A stretch of DNA of 9,288 bases from contig JAGLNZ010000540.1 in the NCBI GenBank assembly GCA_023139225.1, positions 1 to 9,288 on the forward strand, read 5' to 3'. The DNA comes from Desulfobacula sp. (lineage in GTDB: Bacteria; Desulfobacterota; Desulfobacteria; Desulfobacterales; Desulfobacteraceae). Positions within the stretch are counted from its first letter, which is position 1; the number at the start of each line of letters is the position of its first letter. Made by a program: the position numbers and the translations under genes. The notes beneath the pieces are model-generated. The model did not search any database. It was given only the letters and a program-made list of their open reading frames with translations, and was not told the DNA's origin. Shown here one piece after another: positions 1-6,665 of this stretch.

Positions 1-1096
1 TCATGACAGAAGCAAGGGTTGATAAGGGCTGATTTGTTTCCAGTATTACCTCAAGCAGCTTTAGTGCTGAAAGCATGCCGTCTCCTGTTGTATGGCTGTC
101 CAGAAAGATCATGTGACCAGAATCCTCGCCACCAATAACAGCTCCGAATTTTTTCATTTCCTTTAATACTTTACGATCACCAACATCGGACTTAACATGG
201 TGAATCCTTAGACTATCAAGCGTCTTAGTTAAACCAATATTGCTCATAATTGTACTTACAACTATATTCTTTTTCAGATTCCCTTTCTCTTTTGCAAACT
301 TTGAACAGATAGCAAGAACCCTGTCTCCGGCGATCTGATGGCCGTTTTCATCAACAGCGATCAGTCTGTCGGCATCCCCGTCAAAAGCAAGGCCGATGGC
401 CGCCTTTTTTTTAACCACAAGTCTTTGCAGGTCTTGTGTGTGCTGTGAACCGCAGCCGTCATTGATATTCTTTCCATCAGGTGAATCATAAATAAATTGA
501 GTATCAAACAGTTCATCATTAAAGACCATGTGTCCGATTTTTGACGCAGCCCCATTTGAACAGTCAATAATTATTTTTATTTTTTTGTTAAGTTTCTCAA
601 AAGGAAACATGGTCAATAAAAATTGGGCATAGGCTTTCAAACTATCTGAAATTACTGATATTTTTCCTACTTTTCCCTGTGGAACATTATTGGAGTTAAG
701 AATATAATCTTCAATTTGACTTTCCTGTTCGTCTGAAAGTTTTTCTCCACCATGTTTAAATATTTTGATTCCATTATCCTGATAAGGGTTATGGGAGGCG
801 GATATAACAATTCCAGCACCTGCATTTTTAACAACAGAACACCAATATGCGACCCCTGGTGTTGGTATGACACCGGCCAGCATTACATCAATGCCTGTTG
901 ATGAGACACCCGCTGCAAGGGCAGACTCCAGCATGTCCCCTGAAATACGGGTATCTTTTCCTATAATTACGGCATTAAACCCCTTTTCTTTTGTAAAAAG
1001 TCCGATTGCCTGTCCTGTTTTTAAAGCAAGTTCACAGGTTATGGGGTATGTGTTGGCAACTCCCCTGATCCCATCTGTTCCAAAAAGTTTTCCCAT
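1..1096 (-). CDS. glmM: Phosphoglucosamine mutase GlmM, 3' end cut by window edge
   Basis: Cytoplasmic enzyme that interconverts glucosamine-6-phosphate and glucosamine-1-phosphate on the way to UDP-GlcNAc. The first 365 residues are present; the family is about 450, so the missing part is most of the C-terminal domain. Seen directly: N-terminal GTDGIRG (residues 6-12), the phosphoserine loop SASHNP (99-104, catalytic Ser101), the metal loop DGDADR (239-244) and the sugar-specificity loop GGEDSGH (322-328). GlmM usually reads GGEQSGH there, so the Asp is a small variation. The start at 1096 gives MGKLFGTDG, the usual GlmM beginning, with an AGGGA Shine-Dalgarno seven bases upstream. The gene begins 13 bp after the stop of the GlmU-like gene and is probably cotranscribed with it. 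A phosphomannomutase/phosphoglucomutase is less likely because the short N-terminus and loops fit GlmM. Confidence 0.95.
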   Translation of the reverse strand, partial: MGKLFGTDGIRGVANTYPITCELALKTGQAIGLFTKEKGFNAVIIGKDTRISGDMLESALAAGVSSTGIDVMLAGVIPTPGVAYWCSVVKNAGAGIVISASHNPYQDNGIKIFKHGGEKLSDEQESQIEDYILNSNNVPQGKVGKISVISDSLKAYAQFLLTMFPFEKLNKKIKIIIDCSNGAASKIGHMVFNDELFDTQFIYDSPDGKNINDGCGSQHTQDLQRLVVKKKAAIGLAFDGDADRLIAVDENGHQIAGDRVLAICSKFAKEKGNLKKNIVVSTIMSNIGLTKTLDSLRIHHVKSDVGDRKVLKEMKKFGAVIGGEDSGHMIFLDSHTTGDGMLSALKLLEVILETNQPLSTLASVM

Positions 1097-1097
1097 T

Positions 1098-1140
1098 GAT
1101 CATTCCCTGTCAGATTATCAATTTATCGATCATTCCCTGT
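1098..1140. repeat. 13-bp direct repeat at the glmM start
   Basis: The 13-mer gatcattccctgt occurs at 1098-1110 and 1128-1140. On the coding (minus) strand it reads ACAGGGAATGATC. The copy nearer glmM supplies its AGGGA ribosome-binding site. The other lies inside the last codons of the upstream beta-helix gene, encoding the E-Q-G-M-I stretch just before its C-terminus. The two copies are 30 bp apart start to start and identical. Confidence 0.8.
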
Positions 1141-2330
1141 TCTATATTTAACAACCATTGAATTCCTTTTTTGTTTTCGTCAGGCTCCAGGCTTTGAATG
1201 AGTTTTATATATTTTTTTTCTGTCCGGTCTAATTTTTTTTTAATAATCTGAATAAATTTTTCACCCTCATTATTAATTTTAATTTTTTCACATTCTATTT
1301 TAAAAATTTTATCAGCCAATTTATATCTATCCATTGCTTTTTCATGAATTAAAATTAATTTTGACTTTTTATCTTTTGTTTTTGAGAGAAAAATTTCTTT
1401 TGATGTCTTTAATTTCTCACAAAATTTTTTTAACCGGATAATTCTTTCTTCAATACAATCATCTAAATTATCCTGCATGCCCCTGATCAAGGCACCGGAC
1501 ATATCATCATATATAAAAAGACGGCGTACATGCCTGTACCAGGCTTTCAAGGCTATAAGACCTGCAATATAATAGATATTGTTATTGAAAATATGGCCCA
1601 CATTTTTATAAACATTGTATTGTCTTGGAATGGATACATCTTTAAAAGCACCGCCAAGTAAAAGCCGGTCATTTTTAAATTCATTTTTTCTGATAATGGA
1701 CCCGGCTGCCGTAATGCAGCCATAACCTATCCTGACCGGCCCGACAAGGCCACCCTGCCCGCCTAAAAAAATCGGTTTTTCATTAAGCATAACGCCATGG
1801 TGCACATCCCCCATCATGGAAGGTGTGGCCTTATCCTGGTTGGGTGTATAGTTAAAATGAATAAAGGACGAACCAACTTCGGAATGATCTTTGCGGCTTG
1901 TTCCTCCGGCTATAAAACAGTCACAAAAATTTATCAGGCTTCCCAGAGTTACAAATGGAAACAAGATGGTCTGCTTGAGGCCCACCATATGGGCTGCATT
2001 TGCTTCTTCCTCAAATATTGTGCCTTTTCTTACATGAGCTCCGGAACCAAATGAATTGTCACCGGCAAAGACAGCATCTTTAAAAAACCCGCCCTTTAAT
2101 TTTGTATTTTCACCAACCAAAGTATTTTCAAGTGTAACCGGTGCTTCATATCCGATTTGAGAATTTTTCATAATCAGGGACTTTTCTCCCATGATCTTGC
2201 AACCGGTATAAATGATTACGTTTTCACCAGAAATTCTGTCCGGGTTGACATCTGTTGAAATATATACTGATTCGGGGTTGGGAATTTTTACCCCTTTTCT
2301 TATGAGAGCCTTAACAATATTATTTTCCAT
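1110..2330 (-). CDS. GlmU-like left-handed beta-helix (hexapeptide repeat) protein without pyrophosphorylase domain
   Basis: 406 residues. Residues about 20-215 show the hexapeptide-repeat pattern of a left-handed parallel beta-helix. The segment 155-216 resembles the GlmU acetyltransferase domain: HFNYTPNQDK (158-167) parallels GlmU CNYDGANK, and GPVRIGYGCITAAGSIIRKN (197-216) parallels APVTVGKGATIAAGTTVTR. The GlmU uridylyltransferase domain is absent. The catalytic His of GlmU (E. coli His363) has no obvious counterpart when I align by eye, so activity is uncertain. Residues about 255-406 form a Lys/Glu-rich, probably helical extension not found in GlmU. The gene lies 13 bp upstream of glmM on the same strand, so a role in GlcN-1-P acetylation, nucleotide-sugar synthesis or its control is inferred. 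The start at 2330 has no clear Shine-Dalgarno, but no other start before Met47 is available. Confidence 0.8.
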   Translation of the reverse strand: MENNIVKALIRKGVKIPNPESVYISTDVNPDRISGENVIIYTGCKIMGEKSLIMKNSQIGYEAPVTLENTLVGENTKLKGGFFKDAVFAGDNSFGSGAHVRKGTIFEEEANAAHMVGLKQTILFPFVTLGSLINFCDCFIAGGTSRKDHSEVGSSFIHFNYTPNQDKATPSMMGDVHHGVMLNEKPIFLGGQGGLVGPVRIGYGCITAAGSIIRKNEFKNDRLLLGGAFKDVSIPRQYNVYKNVGHIFNNNIYYIAGLIALKAWYRHVRRLFIYDDMSGALIRGMQDNLDDCIEERIIRLKKFCEKLKTSKEIFLSKTKDKKSKLILIHEKAMDRYKLADKIFKIECEKIKINNEGEKFIQIIKKKLDRTEKKYIKLIQSLEPDENKKGIQWLLNIEQGMIDKLII

Positions 2331-2361
2331 GAAACTATAAATAATTATCTATGGGTTGCAT

Positions 2362-2416
2362 TGTCAAGGTATTTTATCTATCAAACCTTGACCAAAATTA
2401 AGTGCTTACGTATGAT
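2362..2416. promoter_or_regulatory. Back-to-back divergent promoters for the beta-helix gene and pgi
   Basis: On the plus strand, TTGACC (2388-2393), a 17-base spacer and TATGAT (2411-2416) match the sigma-70 consensus at five of six bases in each box. This would start pgi transcription near 2423. On the minus strand a perfect TTGACA lies at 2367-2362, pointing toward the GlmU-like gene, but its -10 is poor (AT-rich, near 2345-2339). Both -35 boxes sit in the arms of an 8-bp inverted repeat, gtcaaggt (2363-2370) and accttgac (2385-2392), with a 14-base centre. Part of the symmetry is explained by the two -35 boxes, but the AAGGT/ACCTT extension is not, so a shared operator is possible. Confidence 0.55.
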
Positions 2417-2460
2417 AACTTAGGCTTTCCAACTATTTCTTATTTCAACGGGAGACTAAA

Positions 2461-4083
2461 ATGGCCCAAACATTATTTAACAGCCTTAATGCCTGTCAAA
2501 ATTTAAAGCGTATTTCAAAAATATTCAAGGACAAAGAATATCATCTTAAAAATCTGATTCAAGATAAGAACAGACTTGAAAAGTTTTCTTTAAAAATAAA
2601 TGGATTTTTCTATGATTTTTCCAGGCAAAGAGTGAATGATTTTCTGCTCAATGAATTATTTGAGCTTGCCAGAGAAACCAAAGCAAAGGATTCTTTTTCG
2701 AAAATGGTATCCGGAGAAACCATTAATATAACAGAAAACAGGGCAGCCCTTCATACAGCAACAAGAGACTTTACCCGCAACCATATTGTGCTGAACAATC
2801 TGGATGTTGCTTCAGAAATCAACCGGGTTAATAAACAAATTAATCATTTTGCTCAAAAGGTTCATCAGAAACAAATTAAAGGCACTACAAAAAAATCTTT
2901 TACAGATGCGGTTGTCATTGGAATCGGTGGTTCCTATCTTGGGTGTGAATTTGTTTACACTGCATTAAAACATTGTATTGACCCAATTATTAATCTTCAT
3001 TTTCTACCCAATGTAGACATTGATAATTTTGGCCAGGTTATAAAAGAGATTGATCCTGAAACCTGCCTTTGGGTTGTTATTTCAAAATCTTATACTACAA
3101 CTGAAACCATGGCCAATCTTAACCAGGCCCTGTTATTTTTAAAAAAAAACAACCTTGATCCTTCAAACCATCTTGTAACGGTGACAGCCAAGGGCAGTCC
3201 TGGCGATGATCCTATAAATCCTGTTCTCGATTCTTTTCACATGTTTGATTTTATTGGGGGAAGATACTCTGTAAGTTCTGCGGTGGGGGGACTTGCCTTA
3301 AGTCTTGCCTTTGGATTTGATATTTTCAACCGTTTTTTAAAAGGTTGTCATGCAATGGACTTACATGCTTTAAACACCCCTGAAGAAAAAAATATTCCTT
3401 TGACAGCAGCATTGATCAGCATATGGAATTCCAATTATTTACATTATCCGGCCCAGGCAATTATTCCCTATTGCAGTGCCTTATCCAAACTTGCACCACA
3501 TATTCAGCAGCTTTATATGGAGAGCCTTGGTAAAGGAGCAACCTTAGATGGCCAAATTCTGGAAAACCAAACCGGTGTTATCATTTTTGGTGAACCAGGA
3601 ACAAATGCCCAGCATTCTTTTTTTCAGCTTGCCCACCAAGGCAGCCCGTTTCCCATCGAATTTATCGGAGTAGTAAAACCGGTTTACAATAAGGCCCAGG
3701 CAAAATCAAAGGGTGTTTATAATCACCAGGAATTATGGGCCAATATGATTGCCCAGGGTCAGGCTCTGGCAAAGGGAAAACATGATGATAACAAGGCTAA
3801 ATATTTCACAGGGAACCGACCCTCTTCCACCCTGCTCATCAATGCCCTGACGCCAGAGAGTATCGGAATGCTGCTTGCTTTCTACGAAGCAAGAACCATA
3901 TTTGAGGGATTTATTCTGGGAGTTAATCCTTTTGATCAATTCGGTGTTGAACTGGGCAAGGTGCTTGCCTCAAACATAAGAGAACAAATCAAAAGAAAAA
4001 ATGAGGATACAAAATACGATTTTAACTCCCTTGACCCGACTACTAAATTTTATCTTGATACCTTATTTAAAGGATCATTATAA
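2461..4083 (+). CDS. pgi: Glucose-6-phosphate isomerase
   Basis: Cytoplasmic isomerase of glucose-6-phosphate and fructose-6-phosphate, 540 residues, close to the usual 545-550. Both family signatures are visible: DFIGGRYSVSSAVGG (263-277), and GVNPFDQFGVELGK ending in the active-site Lys500. The catalytic region has GEPGTNAQH (Glu378, His385) followed by LAHQG (His392, equivalent to the ring-opening His), and near the N-terminus there is NITENRAALHTATR. All expected catalytic residues are present. The start at 2461 follows a GGGAG Shine-Dalgarno (2450-2454) with six-base spacing. The gene is monocistronic, divergent from the GlmU-like gene and convergent with fabH. Fructose-6-phosphate feeds the GlmS-GlmM-GlmU route, so the neighbourhood is metabolically coherent, though pgi is also simply a housekeeping gene. 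Confidence 0.97.
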   Translation: MAQTLFNSLNACQNLKRISKIFKDKEYHLKNLIQDKNRLEKFSLKINGFFYDFSRQRVNDFLLNELFELARETKAKDSFSKMVSGETINITENRAALHTATRDFTRNHIVLNNLDVASEINRVNKQINHFAQKVHQKQIKGTTKKSFTDAVVIGIGGSYLGCEFVYTALKHCIDPIINLHFLPNVDIDNFGQVIKEIDPETCLWVVISKSYTTTETMANLNQALLFLKKNNLDPSNHLVTVTAKGSPGDDPINPVLDSFHMFDFIGGRYSVSSAVGGLALSLAFGFDIFNRFLKGCHAMDLHALNTPEEKNIPLTAALISIWNSNYLHYPAQAIIPYCSALSKLAPHIQQLYMESLGKGATLDGQILENQTGVIIFGEPGTNAQHSFFQLAHQGSPFPIEFIGVVKPVYNKAQAKSKGVYNHQELWANMIAQGQALAKGKHDDNKAKYFTGNRPSSTLLINALTPESIGMLLAFYEARTIFEGFILGVNPFDQFGVELGKVLASNIREQIKRKNEDTKYDFNSLDPTTKFYLDTLFKGSL

Positions 4084-4093
4084 AAATTTATAA
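4078..4093. other. Overlapping convergent gene ends in an AT-only palindrome
   Basis: The hexamer ttataa (4078-4083) is its own reverse complement and encodes the last codon plus stop (TTA TAA, Leu-stop) of both pgi on the plus strand and fabH on the minus strand. It lies within a larger dyad, ttataaa (4078-4084) and tttataa (4087-4093), with two bases between the arms. The dyad contains no G or C, and no GC-rich hairpin with a T tract was seen around it, so it is unlikely to act as an intrinsic terminator. Confidence 0.85.
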
Positions 4094-5091
4094 ATCACAC
4101 TGCCCCAGGTAAGGCCTGCACCAAGACCTGCAAAAAGGACTATATCACCGGATTTACCAATACGTCCCTGCTCCATGGCTTCATGAAGGGCAAGAGGAAT
4201 ACTTGCCGCAGTAGTGTTTCCGTATTTTTGAATATTATGAAATATTTTATCATCATCTAATTTTAAGAACTGTCCAAGCGCTTGATTGATTCTCATATTG
4301 GCTTGGTGCGGGACAATCAGATCAATTTGGTCAAGACTGATTTGTGCTTTTTCAAGGGATTCCTTAATGACCTTTGGCAGCATCCTGACCGCTTTTTTAA
4401 AGATGGCCGGTCCATCCATGACAGGATAGTATCTTGGATCATCAATGGGTACACCTGGTGGAAATCGCATGGGAAATTTTGATGCAGGAAGTTCAGTCAT
4501 TAATGCATCGGCAAGATTGCCATCCGCGTGAAGTGCTGAGGATAGCACGCCTGCGGTTTTATCGGTTTCAACGCCTTCAATGCATAAAGCCGCTGCCCCA
4601 TCACCAAATATAACGGTAACATCCCGTCCCCTGGTCGATTTATCAAGGCCTGAAGAATGAACCTCTGCACATACCAGAAGAATTTTATTGGCAAGGCCCG
4701 TTTTTATATAGGCATCTGCCGTAGCAAGACCGTAAAGAAATCCTGTACACTGCTGTCTGATATCTAATGCAGGGGTAGAGTTGAGTCCCAGTTTTGCCTG
4801 GAGCAGGCACCCACAACCGGGGAACATAATATCGGGACTAAGTGTCGCAAAAATGATAAAATCAAGATCTTGGGGCTGCCAGTCGGCACTTTCCAAGGCT
4901 ATTTTGGACGCTTCAAAGCCCAAATCAGACGAGCCGGTTTCACCCTCCTGATCAATCCAGTATCTTTGCTCAATACCCGTCCTTTGTTTTATCCATTCAT
5001 CAGAGGTGTCCAGGATTTTTTCAAGGTCGTGGTTGGTAATGATATTGGGTGGAACAAACATTCCTGAACTTTTTATAATGCTTTTCTTCAT
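4078..5091 (-). CDS. fabH: 3-oxoacyl-ACP synthase III (FabH-type ketosynthase)
   Basis: Thiolase-fold condensing enzyme of 337 residues; FabH normally joins acetyl-CoA to malonyl-ACP to start fatty-acid synthesis in the cytoplasm. The Cys-His-Asn triad is complete: Cys115 (RQQCTGF), His262 (VPHQANMRI) and Asn292 (YGNTTAASIP). Other FabH hallmarks are DEWIKQRTGI (31-40), FGDGAAA (162-168) and the C-terminal GAGLTWGS (324-331). The start at 5091 is chosen over the upstream ATG at 5118 because AAGGAAGG lies four bases before it and MKKSIIKSSG is the usual FabH beginning. The Gln-Gln before the Cys, where many FabH enzymes have Ala-Ala, and the proline-rich stretch 202-223 suggest a FabH-like subgroup. 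No other fab gene is nearby, so a non-canonical starter substrate cannot be excluded. Confidence 0.92.
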   Translation of the reverse strand: MKKSIIKSSGMFVPPNIITNHDLEKILDTSDEWIKQRTGIEQRYWIDQEGETGSSDLGFEASKIALESADWQPQDLDFIIFATLSPDIMFPGCGCLLQAKLGLNSTPALDIRQQCTGFLYGLATADAYIKTGLANKILLVCAEVHSSGLDKSTRGRDVTVIFGDGAAALCIEGVETDKTAGVLSSALHADGNLADALMTELPASKFPMRFPPGVPIDDPRYYPVMDGPAIFKKAVRMLPKVIKESLEKAQISLDQIDLIVPHQANMRINQALGQFLKLDDDKIFHNIQKYGNTTAASIPLALHEAMEQGRIGKSGDIVLFAGLGAGLTWGSVIYKFL

Positions 5092-5095
5092 GAAG

Positions 5096-5103
5096 CCTTC
5101 CTT
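5096..5103 (-). promoter_or_regulatory. Ribosome-binding site that decides the fabH start
   Basis: AAGGAAGG on the minus strand, four bases before the ATG at 5091. The ATG at 5118, which would add nine residues (MIILNKEGF), has no comparable site, and the purine-rich stretch would then lie inside the coding sequence. Confidence 0.75.
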
Positions 5104-5119
5104 ATTCAAAATTATCATA

Positions 5120-5186
5120 TTGATAAATTTTCTTGCCTGCTATATTATGCACGCCTTATAATATTAATTTTTTAATTAGGCAAGAA
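5120..5186. promoter_or_regulatory. Overlapping promoters and 9-bp inverted repeat between fabH and the exchanger gene
   Basis: On the plus strand, TTGATA (5120-5125), a 17-base spacer and TATTAT (5143-5148) form a good sigma-70-like promoter for the exchanger, leaving a leader of about 70 bases. On the minus strand, TTGCCT (5183-5178), 17 bases and TATAAG (5160-5155) could serve fabH. The two promoters face each other, so each transcript would run through the other's promoter. A perfect 9-bp inverted repeat, ttcttgcct (5130-5138) and aggcaagaa (5178-5186), places one arm in the plus-promoter spacer and the other over the minus -35 box. That geometry suggests an operator for one repressor, but none is identified. 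Confidence 0.45.
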
Positions 5187-5225
5187 CCTTAAATAAAATT
5201 AAAAATTGATTTTAAGCTTATAACA

Positions 5226-6158
5226 ATGTTTACACAGATTTCTATACTTATTCTCGGCCTGGCTCTGCTTGGTATCGGATCTTCGCTGCTCGTCGAAGGG
5301 GCGGCATCAACCGCAATCATGTTTGCAGTCAGACCTGTTGTTGTGGGATTAACGATTGTCTCCCTTGCTACATCCGCACCGGAATTACTGGTGAGTTTTG
5401 TTGCGGCCTATAAGGGGTCAGGTGGAATATCAATTGGGAATATACTTGGCAGCAATGTGATCAACATTGCTCTTGTATTGGGGATCAGCGCAGTGATAAG
5501 ACCTGTTGTGATAAAAAAACAGATTATCCGTATTGAAATCCCCTACATGATTTTTATCTCCTTTGTGTTCTGGCTGCTTTGCCTGGATTCTAATATTGGA
5601 CGCATGGATGGATTTATTTTGATTCTTTTATTAATTGTTTTTTTAATTTATGGTGTCATCACCGCTAAAGATAAAAACAACAATAATTGTATTGGAAAAT
5701 CATCACATTTTCGTATTTTTAAAAATATTTTTTTCATCATCGCGGGCATAATAATGCTTTCTTTGGGTGCAAATTTTGTTGTTCAGGAAGCCATAAGTAT
5801 CGCCGAAAAAATAGGTCTTTCCCAAACATTTATCGGGATTTCTGTTGTTGCCCTTGGAACGTCCCTGCCTGAACTTGCCACGTCTGCCGTGGCTGCAGCA
5901 AAAGGGGAAAGCGATATTTCCGTTGGAAATGTTGTCGGCTCAAACCTGTTTAATATCTGTCTTGTTATGGGAGTCGTTGGAATCTTTAATCCAATGCAGA
6001 TAGATAGGAATCTTCATTATTTTCAGTTTCCATTCATGATTTTCATTTGCCTTGTATTGGGAGGTATCGCATATTTTAACCAGGGTATAAGTAAAAGAAC
6101 AGGTTTCCTTTTCATAACCCTGTTTGTTGCTTATATAGTGGTTTCGTATATAAAATAA
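5226..6158 (+). CDS. Sodium/calcium exchanger family (CaCA) membrane protein
   Basis: Inner-membrane cation antiporter of 310 residues, similar in length to YrbG and archaeal NCX proteins. Two inverted alpha repeats are plain: ATSAPELLVS (48-57) with GNILGSN (71-77), and GTSLPELATS (211-220) with GNVVGSN (234-240). The key acidic residues are Glu53 and Glu216. Roughly ten hydrophobic segments are visible, split by a hydrophilic loop at about 147-166 (KDKNNNN and following) that joins the two halves. The family exports Ca2+ or a related cation in exchange for Na+ or H+; the ion here cannot be read from sequence. The start at 5226 is the first Met and begins right before the first membrane segment, though no Shine-Dalgarno is visible. 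The gene stands alone, divergent from fabH. Confidence 0.93.
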   Translation: MFTQISILILGLALLGIGSSLLVEGAASTAIMFAVRPVVVGLTIVSLATSAPELLVSFVAAYKGSGGISIGNILGSNVINIALVLGISAVIRPVVIKKQIIRIEIPYMIFISFVFWLLCLDSNIGRMDGFILILLLIVFLIYGVITAKDKNNNNCIGKSSHFRIFKNIFFIIAGIIMLSLGANFVVQEAISIAEKIGLSQTFIGISVVALGTSLPELATSAVAAAKGESDISVGNVVGSNLFNICLVMGVVGIFNPMQIDRNLHYFQFPFMIFICLVLGGIAYFNQGISKRTGFLFITLFVAYIVVSYIK

Positions 6159-6189
6159 GGTTGACAATTTCGCAAATATCTGATTTTCT

Positions 6190-6219
6190 CCTTGCAAGGT
6201 GAAACAGATCTATTATATG
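6190..6219 (+). promoter_or_regulatory. Possible promoter and palindrome upstream of the response-regulator pair
   Basis: The perfect 10-bp palindrome CCTTGCAAGG (6190-6199) contains TTGCAA (6192-6197), which with a 16-base spacer and TATATG (6214-6219) makes a weak sigma-70-like promoter. It is flanked by atctg (6178-6182) and cagat (6205-6209), making a longer imperfect dyad that may be an operator or a weak hairpin after the exchanger gene. A lone TTGACA at 6161-6166 has no good -10 at the right distance. I saw no sigma-54 -24/-12 pair (GG-N10-GC). Confidence 0.3.
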
Positions 6220-6263
6220 GATACAGGTATAAACACTTTCCTTATTGATTTAAGAGGCATATA

Positions 6264-6656
6264 ATGGCAAATCCAAGCAGACTTTTGATAGTTGATGACA
6301 ATGAAGATATCCTGTCAACATTTTATGAATTTTTTAATTCAATGGGCTATGAAGTAAAAACCGCAGTGGATGGTTTTGCTGCCTTAAAATTATTAAGAGA
6401 CAAATCCAATTTTTTTGATTGCCTTATTACAGACCTTGTCATGCCGAATATCAGTGGTGTCGGGCTAATCACCATTGTAAAAAAAGAATACCCTCATTTA
6501 AAAATAATAGCAATGACAGGATATGGTGATCAACCCGGAGCTTTGGCTTCTGAAGCTGAAGCTGATGTTGTTCTTTTTAAACCCATTGACCTGTTTAAAA
6601 TTGAAAATACGGTTACCGAATTAATTAACCAAAAAAACGATAAACAAGAAAATTAA
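6264..6656 (+). CDS. Stand-alone response-regulator receiver domain (NtrC-type N-terminal part)
   Basis: Cytoplasmic phospho-acceptor domain of 130 residues. All five conserved positions are there: Asp11 and Asp12 (LLIVDDNED), the phosphorylation site Asp57 (LITDLVMPN), Thr85 (MTGYG) and Lys106 (FKP). There is no output domain before the TAA at 6654-6656. A good Shine-Dalgarno, AAGAGG (6252-6257), lies six bases before the ATG. The next ORF, a sigma-54 activator lacking a receiver, begins nine bases after the stop and in the same frame. This ORF therefore most likely supplies the receiver for it, either as a separate protein or as a fragment of a broken NtrC-type gene. No histidine kinase gene is in the window, so the partner kinase must lie elsewhere. 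Confidence 0.93.
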   Translation: MANPSRLLIVDDNEDILSTFYEFFNSMGYEVKTAVDGFAALKLLRDKSNFFDCLITDLVMPNISGVGLITIVKKEYPHLKIIAMTGYGDQPGALASEAEADVVLFKPIDLFKIENTVTELINQKNDKQEN

Positions 6657-6665
6657 GATAAAACT

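Noticed and set aside
1797..2054. 85-codon plus-strand ORF opposite the beta-helix gene
   Set aside because: It is fully antisense to a well-supported gene, has no recognisable domain and no ribosome site; it is a shadow of the coding strand.
4078..4093. Bidirectional intrinsic terminator at the pgi/fabH junction
   Set aside because: The dyad is only seven base pairs, all A-T, with a two-base centre, too weak to act as a terminator stem.
5092..5118. Nine extra N-terminal residues on FabH from the ATG at 5118
   Set aside because: AAGGAAGG directly precedes the ATG at 5091, and FabH proteins normally start at that point.
6159..6173. Possible sigma-54 promoter (GG at 6159-6160) before the receiver gene
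   Set aside because: The GC falls one base too far (GG-N11-GC rather than GG-N10-GC), and the rest of the -24/-12 consensus does not match.
6654..6656. Stop codon recoding (selenocysteine or pyrrolysine) joining receiver and activator
   Set aside because: The codon is TAA; known recoding uses TGA or TAG, and no recoding hairpin is apparent downstream.
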